Below are positions 1 to 6,247 of a stretch of DNA of 8,543 bases, piece after piece. Position 1 is the stretch's first letter, and every line of letters starts with the position of its first letter. Below the pieces are notes generated by a model. It searched no databases. It was not told the DNA's origin and saw only the letters and a list, made by a program, of their open reading frames with translations. Origin of the DNA: an uncultured Methanomethylovorans sp. (GTDB lineage Archaea; Halobacteriota; Methanosarcinia; Methanosarcinales; Methanosarcinaceae); contig CALBTS010000816.1 of the NCBI GenBank assembly GCA_937968035.1, positions 1 through 8,543 on the forward strand, in the 5' to 3' direction. A program made the translations under genes and the position numbers.

Positions 1-1960
1 GCTTCATTTTTCCCGCTTCCACCTTGGAAATATCCAGGATGTCATTTATCAGATTAAGCAAATGTTTCCCACTATTTGATATGTTCTGAATATAACGGGT
101 CTGTTTAGGGTCGAGCTCACCGAAATACCCCTCCATCAGCGCATCGGAAAAGCCTATGATTGAATTAAGAGGTGTACGCAGCTCATGGCTCATATTAGCA
201 AGGAATTCACTTTTGGTACGACTTGAAGTCTCCGCTGCGATCTTGGCCTGTAGCAGGTTTTCTTCGGCGAGCTTACGGTCGGTTATATCCCGTGCCAATA
301 CCTGGACAGTGTCATCATGATCTTCAAGGACAGTAGCATTTATTTCTACATCTATGCAGACATCCTTTGAAGTAATAGCTTTCGTTTCACCATGGATAGA
401 CCCGTTGGCCGTGAACTGTGCCAGATATTCATCGATCTTTTCTTTTTCCGAAGGGATCAGGAGATCAAAAAAGGACATATTTTGTAACTGATCCTTTGTA
501 TAACCCATCATCATGCAGGCCCGTTTGTTTATGTCGATGATTCTTCCATCAGATCTTATGATAAATACAGCATCATTGGATTGTTCAAAAAGGGATCTGT
601 ATTTCTTCTCGTTCCTTATCAGTTTCTCTTCTGCAAGTTTGCGATCTGTGATATTTATTGTTGTCCCGAAGGCCTGTAATGTACCATTATCCTGGATATG
701 GGCAACACCACTGGAGTTCAGCCAGATCACATCCCCATTGTCCTTTACAAGCCTGTAGTCAAGATCGATGGTACGGCCAGGATGGGAAAAACCCATTTTA
801 AATGCCTCGGCGACCTTTGGCTTATCGTCAGCATGGATGCAATCCAGATACTTGTTCCAGTTGTTTCCGATAGAACCCTTTGGCAGACAAACCATTCTGT
901 CAACTGAAGGTGATATATACGTATTGATGAAATTCTGCTGTTTGTCAACATCTGCTTTCCATAGCACAGTATCTATGGCATTGAGAACTTTTTCAAGATC
1001 CTCTTCCTTATCCTGGAGCAATCGCTCCGTGTTTTTTCTTTCAAGCACATGGGTGATCATTTCACTGATAAGCTTTATCATGTATACTGTGCTGTCATCC
1101 CATTCTTTATTCTCTTTCTTTGAATCTACTGCGATGAATCCCCTTAAAGTTCCCTTGTATTGCATCGGAACCATAACAACTGATATAATACCAACTTCTT
1201 TAAGACTGTCACGTAACTGACCGTCTTCATCAGGTATTTCTTGCACGTCCTTTATACGGACCGTTTGTAAGTTCTTCAGTTGCTTTGACAGGAATTTGTA
1301 AGCAGGAACCTTCTCTTTAATGGCTATGTGAGATACAAGTCCTTCGATATGCCATTCATGGCTTTTTACAACATATCCATTGTTTTCGGTAAATTCGAAA
1401 ATGACTATCCTTTCCGCACCTATGAACCTGGTCAGTTTTTCAAGGGAGCGGTTTACCCCATCGTCTATATCCTTGAAACTGGCATTAATGAAACTGCTCG
1501 AAATATCTGACACCAAGGCATCGATCCTGGTCTTATGTTCGATCTCAATAGTTTTTTCTTCTGATGTTGTTATATCTTCAACGATAGCATGGCAGCTTAT
1601 AACCTTTGCAGATTCGTCCTTGCAAGGAACTATCTTCAGTCGAAGGAAAACATGCTTGTTCCATTTAGACATATAAGGCGCTTCAAATAGCGAAGTTTCT
1701 CCTGTAGCGATCACTTTCCGGAAAGCTGCCGATATGCCCGCCTTCATCAAAGGTGGGAACGTGAGAATATTGATCTCCTTTGTAGCCTCTTCTGAAGGAG
1801 AACCAAGTAGTTTCAAAAGGAAAGTGTTCACTGAAATTATAGTACCGTCGGTTTTGCATGAGATCATTCCGACAGGCAGCTCATTCAAAAGTTCCCTGTG
1901 GTTTTGTTCGGGTACTGGTGTCTGGTAGGATAAGGAGCTTGCGCACCATGTGTGATTCAT
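1..1960 (-). CDS. Sensor histidine kinase, PAS-GAF-PAS-PAS-HisKA (C-terminus cut by window edge)
   Basis: An uninterrupted minus-strand frame gives 653 residues and runs off the left edge with no stop. A PAS domain (about 20-130) is followed by GAF (about 144-308), two more PAS domains with PAC-like ends (about 322-445, ending ITDRKLAEE, and 454-560, ending RDITDRKLAEE) and HisKA from about 580. The H-box reads MSHELRTP with the phosphoacceptor His at residue 592. The HATPase_c domain would lie beyond position 1. No signal peptide or membrane helix is visible, so it should sense a cytoplasmic signal. The GAF domain contains no cysteine, so there is no candidate thiolate haem ligand in it. ATG 1960 is preferred over in-frame ATG 1999, because the TATA box at 2012-2022 puts transcription start near 1990. 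No cognate response regulator is in the window. The architecture is clear; the signal is unknown. Confidence 0.93.
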   Translation of the reverse strand, partial: MNHTWCASSLSYQTPVPEQNHRELLNELPVGMISCKTDGTIISVNTFLLKLLGSPSEEATKEINILTFPPLMKAGISAAFRKVIATGETSLFEAPYMSKWNKHVFLRLKIVPCKDESAKVISCHAIVEDITTSEEKTIEIEHKTRIDALVSDISSSFINASFKDIDDGVNRSLEKLTRFIGAERIVIFEFTENNGYVVKSHEWHIEGLVSHIAIKEKVPAYKFLSKQLKNLQTVRIKDVQEIPDEDGQLRDSLKEVGIISVVMVPMQYKGTLRGFIAVDSKKENKEWDDSTVYMIKLISEMITHVLERKNTERLLQDKEEDLEKVLNAIDTVLWKADVDKQQNFINTYISPSVDRMVCLPKGSIGNNWNKYLDCIHADDKPKVAEAFKMGFSHPGRTIDLDYRLVKDNGDVIWLNSSGVAHIQDNGTLQAFGTTINITDRKLAEEKLIRNEKKYRSLFEQSNDAVFIIRSDGRIIDINKRACMMMGYTKDQLQNMSFFDLLIPSEKEKIDEYLAQFTANGSIHGETKAITSKDVCIDVEINATVLEDHDDTVQVLARDITDRKLAEENLLQAKIAAETSSRTKSEFLANMSHELRTPLNSIIGFSDALMEGYFGELDPKQTRYIQNISNSGKHLLNLINDILDISKVEAGKMK

Positions 1961-1986
1961 GATTGGGCTCTGAGGTAATTTTGAAA

Positions 1987-2004
1987 TATTAATGTACATT
2001 TATA
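1987..2004. promoter_or_regulatory. Near-perfect palindrome at the kinase transcription start
   Basis: The sequence TATTAATGTACATTTATA is an inverted repeat with a perfect 10-bp core (AATGTACATT, 1991-2000) and three further paired bases on each side after one T/T mismatch. It lies between the kinase TATA box and its ATG and covers the predicted start point, where a bound repressor would block transcription. AT-rich palindromes arise easily by chance, so an operator role is only a suggestion. Confidence 0.35.
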
Positions 2005-2009
2005 ATCAT

Positions 2010-2022
2010 GCTTTATATATAA
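2010..2022 (-). promoter_or_regulatory. TATA box of the sensor kinase gene
   Basis: The minus strand reads GTTATATATAAAG here, a good archaeal TATA element. Its centre lies about 27 bases from position 1990, giving a short leader of about 30 bases before ATG 1960. A second weaker TTATAA lies at 2000-2005. The element is nearly symmetric and might also act on the plus strand. Inferred from sequence and spacing only. Confidence 0.5.
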
Positions 2023-2083
2023 CATTTATGAAGAAATGCCTTTTAATGTCATATTTATCCGGTCAGTGTGCTTCAAATCGCTA

Positions 2084-2093
2084 GTTATATATG
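2084..2093 (+). promoter_or_regulatory. TATA box of mch
   Basis: GTTATATATG is a consensus-like archaeal TATA element. Its centre near 2088 predicts transcription start near 2115, leaving a leader of about 25 bases before the GTG at 2140. No other strong element lies closer to mch. Confidence 0.55.
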
Positions 2094-2130
2094 CTTTTCA
2101 ATCAAAACAAAGCCAACGAACTAACTCAGA

Positions 2131-2135
2131 GTGAT
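2131..2135 (+). promoter_or_regulatory. Shine-Dalgarno of mch, deciding the start
   Basis: GTGAT matches the archaeal anti-Shine-Dalgarno (complement of ATCACCTCC) and ends four bases before GTG 2140. The upstream in-frame GTG at 2131 is therefore part of the ribosome binding site and not the start codon. The match is short. Confidence 0.45.
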
Positions 2136-2139
2136 ATTT

Positions 2140-3102
2140 GTGATCAGTGTCAACGAAAAGGGATTAGATATAATCGATGAGATGCTCGACTGGGAAGAAG
2201 AACTCAATGTCCAGTCCTTTGAACTTGGGAACGGGGCTACTGTAATTGACTGCGGTGTCAAGATGCAGGGTGGTTACGATGCAGGTATGTACCTGTCCCG
2301 TTTGTGTCTTGCTGACCTTGCAGACCTAAGTTACACTAAGTTCGATCTGAACGGACTGCCGGTGCCTGCCATACAGGTAGCTACCGATCATCCGGTCATA
2401 GCATGCATGGGTTCACAGTATGCCGGCTGGAGAATATCCGTAGGAAAGTACTTTGGTATGGGTTCAGGACCTGCGAGGGCCCTTGGTCTGAAGCCAAAAG
2501 AACTTTATGAGGAGATAGGGTACAAGGACGACTCTGAGTTTGCAGTCCTGGTCATGGAATCATCTGCTCTTCCCACAGAAGAAGTAGTGGAATATATCGC
2601 AAAACACTGTAGCGTTGATACTGAGAATGTATACATTGCCGTTGCACCTACTGCTTCGATCGCAGGCAGTGTGCAGATATCAGCAAGGATAGTAGAGACC
2701 GGTATACACAAACTGGAGTCAATAGGATTCGATATCAATACCATTAAGAGTGGTTTCGGAGTAGCTCCCATTGCACCTATCGTAGGTGACGATACAAAAT
2801 GCATGGGATCGACCAATGACTGTATTATTTATTGTGGTGAAACCTATTATACAGTTGAGTATGGAGATGCTGAAAAACTGGCTGAGTATGTTAAGAAGGC
2901 ACCTTCCACAACATCAAGGGACTTTGGTAAACCGTTCTTCACCACATTTAAAGAAGCAGGCTTTGACTTCTTCAAGGTTGATGCAGGTATGTTCGCTCCT
3001 GCAAAGATCACCATAAATGACAAGAAAACAAAGAAGTCATTTACAAGCGGTCGTATCAACCCGGGTATCCTTCTTGATTCATTTGGAATAAAGGAAGTCT
3101 GA
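2140..3102 (+). CDS. mch: Methenyltetrahydromethanopterin cyclohydrolase
   Basis: This cytoplasmic enzyme interconverts N5,N10-methenyl-H4MPT (or H4SPT) and N5-formyl-H4MPT (EC 3.5.4.27), a step of CO2-reducing methanogenesis that runs in reverse when methyl groups are oxidised. The 320-residue product has the usual family length and family blocks such as [75 protein letters not shown] and [13 protein letters not shown]. Counting from the GTG at 2140, Arg183 and Glu186 fall exactly at the catalytic positions described for archaeal Mch, which supports this start. An in-frame GTG at 2131 would add three residues, but it lies inside GTGAT (2131-2135), the likely Shine-Dalgarno. DUF2124 follows 53 bases downstream on the same strand. 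The sensor kinase is divergent upstream. Identification is secure. Confidence 0.98.
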   Translation: MISVNEKGLDIIDEMLDWEEELNVQSFELGNGATVIDCGVKMQGGYDAGMYLSRLCLADLADLSYTKFDLNGLPVPAIQVATDHPVIACMGSQYAGWRISVGKYFGMGSGPARALGLKPKELYEEIGYKDDSEFAVLVMESSALPTEEVVEYIAKHCSVDTENVYIAVAPTASIAGSVQISARIVETGIHKLESIGFDINTIKSGFGVAPIAPIVGDDTKCMGSTNDCIIYCGETYYTVEYGDAEKLAEYVKKAPSTTSRDFGKPFFTTFKEAGFDFFKVDAGMFAPAKITINDKKTKKSFTSGRINPGILLDSFGIKEV

Positions 3103-3116
3103 TCGTTTCAATTTCA

Positions 3117-3145
3117 GGTACAACCCACTGGGTTGTGCCTTTTTT
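3117..3145 (+). terminator. Hairpin plus T6 between mch and DUF2124: terminator or attenuator
   Basis: A 10-bp stem (3117-3126 pairing with 3130-3139, one T-G wobble at 3119/3137) closes a three-base ACT loop and is followed at once by six T (3140-3145). This has the shape of a classic intrinsic terminator. It sits in the 53-base gap between two co-directional genes and ends one base before the GGAG of the second. It could end most mch transcripts while allowing some read-through, or mark an RNA processing point. Archaeal termination depends mainly on the T tract, so the role of the stem is uncertain. The structure itself is plain. Confidence 0.7.
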
Positions 3146-3149
3146 GGAG
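3146..3149 (+). promoter_or_regulatory. Shine-Dalgarno of the DUF2124 gene
   Basis: GGAG lies six bases before ATG 3156 and directly after the T tract of the hairpin. It selects ATG 3156 over an in-frame GTG at 3135, which is buried in the right arm of the stem. Confidence 0.65.
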
Positions 3150-3155
3150 AACGAT

Positions 3156-3635
3156 ATGAAGATCTTAAGCACTTCAAAAGGCATAGGTGGCCAGCTCACT
3201 GCTTTCAGGGAACTTGTAAAACGATCGGAAAGCATAATCTTTGTGGGTTCCCCGGGTTTTTGTACTCCATTTGCTGAGCTCCTTGCGTATGGATTGCGCG
3301 GGAGCGGTAAAGCAATGATGTTCATACCCAATACTGATGTAAAGAATGCAAGATCGATCATTGCTGCACCTCAGGGCATGCAGCTTGGTGACAGTGTAGT
3401 GCCTGAGGGTGATACGATCGTCCTGCTTGGAGGACTTGCTATGCCCAGGATAGGCTCCACTCCCGGGGAAATAAAAGCTTTTCTGGACAACTTGCCTTCA
3501 GGATCAGGCAAAAAGCTTGTTATAGGAGTATGTTTCCAGTCCATCTTCGAAAAGGGAGGGTGGACAGATATAATTGGTTTTGATCACATCATAGACTCTG
3601 ATCTTGAGAACTGCCTGAAGTCAGATGCAATGTAA
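3156..3635 (+). CDS. DUF2124 family protein, function unknown
   Basis: The 159-residue product resembles the archaeal DUF2124 family (recalled from family patterns, not searched). Visible blocks are FVGSPGFCTPFAEL (29-42), FIPNTD (56-61), a hydrophobic strand ending LLGGLAMPRIG (90-100), IGVCFQSIFEKGGW (123-136) and FDHIIDSDL (142-150). Repeated beta-strand plus Gly-rich loops suggest an alpha/beta nucleotide- or cofactor-binding fold, which is inference. Cys36 and Cys126 lie inside these blocks. There is no signal peptide or membrane segment. The start is set by the GGAG before ATG 3156. The gene follows mch on the same strand after a hairpin and T tract, so partial co-transcription with a central methanogenesis gene is plausible. 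No enzymatic function can be assigned. Confidence 0.85.
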   Translation: MKILSTSKGIGGQLTAFRELVKRSESIIFVGSPGFCTPFAELLAYGLRGSGKAMMFIPNTDVKNARSIIAAPQGMQLGDSVVPEGDTIVLLGGLAMPRIGSTPGEIKAFLDNLPSGSGKKLVIGVCFQSIFEKGGWTDIIGFDHIIDSDLENCLKSDAM

Positions 3636-3651
3636 CTGAATTATGTGATTT

Positions 3652-4680
3652 TCAGGTGATCCTGGCGTCTACAACCACATGCCATACGCCGGGAGCATAT
3701 TTTTTAATACGCCTGGTCCCTATGATCTCCATCTTTTTTCCAAGCTGCAGAGCAGCTTCCTGTATCCTGTTCACAGGCCTTTCGAACAAAAGTTTTTCAG
3801 GAGTGGTTTCATGATAATGCAGTATGCCACCTTCAGGCTTAAGAGCCTTTATACCATTCGGTAGATAATGATGGGTCGTTCCCACGTAACCCATGATGAC
3901 CCTGTCAGCCACACCTTCCGGTGTAACAACAGCACAGTCACCAAGAAGGGGCTCGACCAGATCGTCCACATGGTTCAAATGGATGTTTTCCTGAAGATAA
4001 CCAAAGGATACCGGATTTAGCTCGATGGATATGACCTTTTTTGGTGCGGAGTGCACTGCTATGGGTATAGAAAAATATCCAATGCCTGCAAACATGTCAA
4101 CAACAACTTCACCACAGGCGGATACGCTCATTAGTTTTTTTTCAGCCAGGTTTCCTTTTGAGAACATAACCTTTGTAACATCCAGCTTGAAAAAGCAGCC
4201 GTTCTCCCTGTGTATAGTTTCAGTATCATGACCTGCAATGATCTCTCTTGCAGGGACTCTGAAAGTCCCATGAATGCCTTTGTCTCTTACAACACAGCTA
4301 CACCTTGGATACATTTGCAGCAGCTTTTCGCCGATGATCGCGGTCCTGTGATCGAGCTCTTCTGGTATGGTCACTATGATCACGCTCCCGATAACCTGCC
4401 AGCCTGAAGGCACTCTTGCGAGCTCTTGTGGAGTTACCTCATTAGACAGGTGTTCTTTAAGAGATCTTTGAGAAATGTAGAACTCTGGCATTCCATCTTT
4501 AACACATGTGTATCCAGGAATCGTTTTTGTTACAGGCAAAAGCAGGTATTTTTTTCCGTTTTCTGTGATCTTCCTAACCTTACGGCCTGTATCCAGAACT
4601 TTGCTCTCCAACAGCCAGGTCCTTATAATCTCTGCCTCTTCAATAGGTACGCAAACAGTAAGACTTCGTTGATTTTGCAT
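3652..4680 (-). CDS. taw2: Taw2-type tRNA(Phe) 4-demethylwyosine (C7) aminocarboxypropyltransferase
   Basis: The product belongs to the Trm5/TYW2 class of SAM-dependent tRNA enzymes. Taw2 moves the 3-amino-3-carboxypropyl group of SAM onto the wyosine base at position 37 of tRNA-Phe. Numbering from upstream ATG 4692 (346 residues), the SAM-binding motif is VVDMFAGIGYFSIP (197-210), followed by IELNP (223-227) and an acidic GDC (251-253). The C-terminus has HYHET (292-296) and KKYAPGVWHVVVD (330-342), blocks I associate with Taw2. Where Trm5 methyltransferases carry an NLP motif, this protein has GYV (268-270), which argues for aminocarboxypropyl transfer over m1G37 methylation. A TATA-like ATATAAT at 4704-4711 predicts transcription start near 4681, favouring ATG 4680 (342 residues) and a leaderless message. 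It converges on DUF2124 with 16 bases between stops and diverges from the MsvR-like gene. Confidence 0.85.
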   Translation of the reverse strand: MQNQRSLTVCVPIEEAEIIRTWLLESKVLDTGRKVRKITENGKKYLLLPVTKTIPGYTCVKDGMPEFYISQRSLKEHLSNEVTPQELARVPSGWQVIGSVIIVTIPEELDHRTAIIGEKLLQMYPRCSCVVRDKGIHGTFRVPAREIIAGHDTETIHRENGCFFKLDVTKVMFSKGNLAEKKLMSVSACGEVVVDMFAGIGYFSIPIAVHSAPKKVISIELNPVSFGYLQENIHLNHVDDLVEPLLGDCAVVTPEGVADRVIMGYVGTTHHYLPNGIKALKPEGGILHYHETTPEKLLFERPVNRIQEAALQLGKKMEIIGTRRIKKYAPGVWHVVVDARIT

Positions 4681-4700
4681 ATCGGTAACCATAATCGATT

Positions 4701-4713
4701 GTAATTATATAGT
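4701..4713 (-). promoter_or_regulatory. TATA box of taw2, probable leaderless promoter
   Basis: The minus strand reads ACTATATAATTAC. Its centre near 4707 is about 26 bases from ATG 4680, so the transcript would begin at or within a few bases of that codon. A weaker TTTATTGAA at 4714-4722 would instead fit a leaderless start at ATG 4692. No Shine-Dalgarno precedes either ATG. Confidence 0.45.
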
Positions 4714-4747
4714 TCAATAAACAGCTTTTTTGGAATCTATTCGACTA

Positions 4748-4755
4748 TTAGCTAA
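4748..4755. promoter_or_regulatory. Palindrome TTAGCTAA abutting the TATA box of the MsvR-like gene
   Basis: A perfect 8-bp palindrome ends two bases before GTTTATATAG, where transcription factor B contacts DNA. It could be an autoregulatory site, since MsvR proteins are reported to bind their own promoters. It is short and does not match a binding site I can name with certainty, so the role is speculative. Confidence 0.25.
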
Positions 4756-4756
4756 C

Positions 4757-4766
4757 GTTTATATAG
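4757..4766 (+). promoter_or_regulatory. TATA box of the MsvR-like gene, leaderless promoter
   Basis: GTTTATATAG is a strong archaeal TATA element. Its centre near 4762 is 27 bases from ATG 4789, the usual distance to the transcription start, so the message probably starts at the A of the initiation codon. Consistent with this, the bases before the ATG contain no Shine-Dalgarno (ATTTAATGTAAT). Confidence 0.6.
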
Positions 4767-4788
4767 AGTTATTGTTATTTAATGTAAT

Positions 4789-5535
4789 ATGAACGATTGC
4801 GATCGGACTGCTCTTTTTTCTAATGGAAATGGTTTTGTCGCGTTGAATAGTCCTGTAAAGATCCAGATACTGGATTTTTTAAAAGGTTGCTCACGTTCTT
4901 TTGATGAGATCGTGAAACACACAGGAAAAGCTAAATCTACGGTTTCAGTACATCTTAATGACCTACGGTCTTCCGGACTCGTAGAAGAAGAGTGCGATCA
5001 GGATGATAAACGTCGCAAAACATATTACCTTAAATGTGAGCACATGGCTCATTCCCAGCCTCCTATTCTTAAGCACTATAAGAACGTTCTGGAAACATTA
5101 GCTTCTCCACAACTCGAAAAGCATGGCTGCTTCAAATGTTTTTTCCGTGCCATACAGTTTGGCTTCGATGCCCATGGGATCAACAGTGATCCTATAATGA
5201 GAAAGATAGGCAGGGACATTGGTATAAGCATCTCTTCTAATTTCGTTTCAAAGGACATAGAGTATCTCGTTCAGGAATTGGCTGTATTCTGGAAAAGGTA
5301 TCAAATGGGTACTATGTATCTTGCAGACAGCGAGCCTTTGATGATAGCTGTAGAGAAATGCTTTGATTACAAGCTTATATCCACCATAGGAAAGAACCTG
5401 TGCTCTTTTACTGAAGGCATCATCGAAGGAACAATAGTGCATTCACTTAATATTTCTTGCTGCGTGCAGGAAATAGAATGCTGCGGTAATGGAAAGGATA
5501 GATGCCTTTTTATTGTACATTTTCTGAATAAGTGA
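4789..5535 (+). CDS. MsvR-like redox-sensing transcription regulator (ArsR-type winged helix plus V4R domain)
   Basis: The 248-residue product has an ArsR-type winged helix at about 15-85 (SPVKIQILDFL, then recognition helix AKSTVSVHLNDLRSSGLV, then a basic wing DKRRKTYYLK). The C-terminus is a V4R domain: LCSFTEGIIEG (204-214), then a strand with C224 and C225, then EIECCGNGKDRCLF (228-241). This is the layout of MsvR, the methanogen-specific V4R regulator, in which cysteine oxidation state controls DNA binding. There are 13 cysteines in all, including a CFKC pair (114-117) and C205, C224, C225, C231, C232 and C239 in the V4R domain, so thiol sensing or metal binding is likely. The usual oxidative-stress partner genes are absent; neighbours are taw2 (divergent) and a DUF2110 gene (convergent, 9 bases away). 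Domain call is firm; MsvR orthology is probable. Confidence 0.85.
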   Translation: MNDCDRTALFSNGNGFVALNSPVKIQILDFLKGCSRSFDEIVKHTGKAKSTVSVHLNDLRSSGLVEEECDQDDKRRKTYYLKCEHMAHSQPPILKHYKNVLETLASPQLEKHGCFKCFFRAIQFGFDAHGINSDPIMRKIGRDIGISISSNFVSKDIEYLVQELAVFWKRYQMGTMYLADSEPLMIAVEKCFDYKLISTIGKNLCSFTEGIIEGTIVHSLNISCCVQEIECCGNGKDRCLFIVHFLNK

Positions 5536-5544
5536 GATCAGATT

Positions 5545-6234
5545 TTAAAAAGAACCTATTATCACTCCAAGCTCTGAAGGTACTAACCTTCCAATAGCTG
5601 CAACGATACCAGGTCCATCGGTAGTTTCCCTGCAAACGATGGCGTGTTCCATTATTCCGAGTCTTTCTATGCCGTATATGTCTCTTGCATGCCCTGTTCT
5701 TTTTACTGCAGCTTTTAGTTCTGACCTTGTAATGGCATTTGCTGTTACCCTGTCGTATCCAGCTTTTTTCCATTGCCACCATGTGTCAGCCTGATATTTA
5801 CTGAACTTGCCTTGTATTTTAGGTTCGTTGTTAATGATCTCTACCTCAACAGGCAGGTATCTGATCATGCCAAAACGTGAGGCAACCTGTCGGGCATTTC
5901 CTGGTCCCAGGTCCTTCATGTTTTCTGGTGAAATGATAATTTGCGTACCTATGTCCACAACTATCCTGTCTTCTTCGATGGAATCAATAAACCCTTTGTA
6001 TATTGCCCCTTTGTCCGGAATAGATGTCAGGGTTCCATATTGCTTTATAAGAAGATTGCTTGCGAACTCCTCGTCCTCCCCTTCGATCTCAGCGATGGCC
6101 CATCTATCAGCTGAAACAGTGATGTTGATCTGGACAGCCAGTTCTTTTAACTCATTTGCAACAGTGGCAGAAATAGTATCTACTGTTTTTTTTTCGTTCC
6201 CATAGACCTTTATGCATAATGTGATCTGTTTCAT
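5545..6234 (-). CDS. DUF2110 family protein, function unknown
   Basis: The 229-residue soluble protein matches the archaeal DUF2110 pattern as I recall it. The N-terminal part (1-62) ends in RWAIAEIEGEDEEFASNLL, resembling a small alpha/beta module. Residues 76-96 (GAIYKGFIDSIEEDRIVVDIG) look like the first strands of an OB or S1-like barrel, which suggests nucleic-acid binding but is inference. A Trp-rich stretch TWWQW (151-155) and a conserved-looking C-terminus (RTGHARDIYGIERLGIMEH, 179-197) follow. The start lies 13 bases after the stop of the winged-helix gene on the same strand, so the two almost certainly share a transcript. Nine consecutive A on the coding strand (6186-6194) near codons 13-16 could permit slippage. 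No function can be given. Confidence 0.82.
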   Translation of the reverse strand: MKQITLCIKVYGNEKKTVDTISATVANELKELAVQINITVSADRWAIAEIEGEDEEFASNLLIKQYGTLTSIPDKGAIYKGFIDSIEEDRIVVDIGTQIIISPENMKDLGPGNARQVASRFGMIRYLPVEVEIINNEPKIQGKFSKYQADTWWQWKKAGYDRVTANAITRSELKAAVKRTGHARDIYGIERLGIMEHAIVCRETTDGPGIVAAIGRLVPSELGVIIGSF

Positions 6235-6247
6235 GTCTTATGATCTC

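Noticed and set aside
513..1928. Several plus-strand open frames of 60-150 codons within the first 1.9 kb
   Set aside because: They lie antisense to the sensor kinase, whose minus-strand frame is unbroken and shows full PAS, GAF and HisKA motifs. The plus-strand translations show no domain pattern.
3135..3155. GTG 3135 as the start of the DUF2124 gene (seven extra residues)
   Set aside because: It lies in the right arm of the hairpin and has no Shine-Dalgarno. ATG 3156 has GGAG at ideal spacing, and the family-like sequence begins there.
3652..4692. Calling the 3652-4692 gene Trm5 (tRNA m1G37 methyltransferase)
   Set aside because: The SAM fold is shared, but the Trm5 NLP motif is replaced by GYV, and the HYHET and KKYAPGVWHVVVD blocks fit Taw2 better.
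4693..4700. Palindrome AATCGATT upstream of taw2
   Set aside because: Eight bases, AT-rich and isolated, with poor symmetry beyond the core. Not enough to propose a site.
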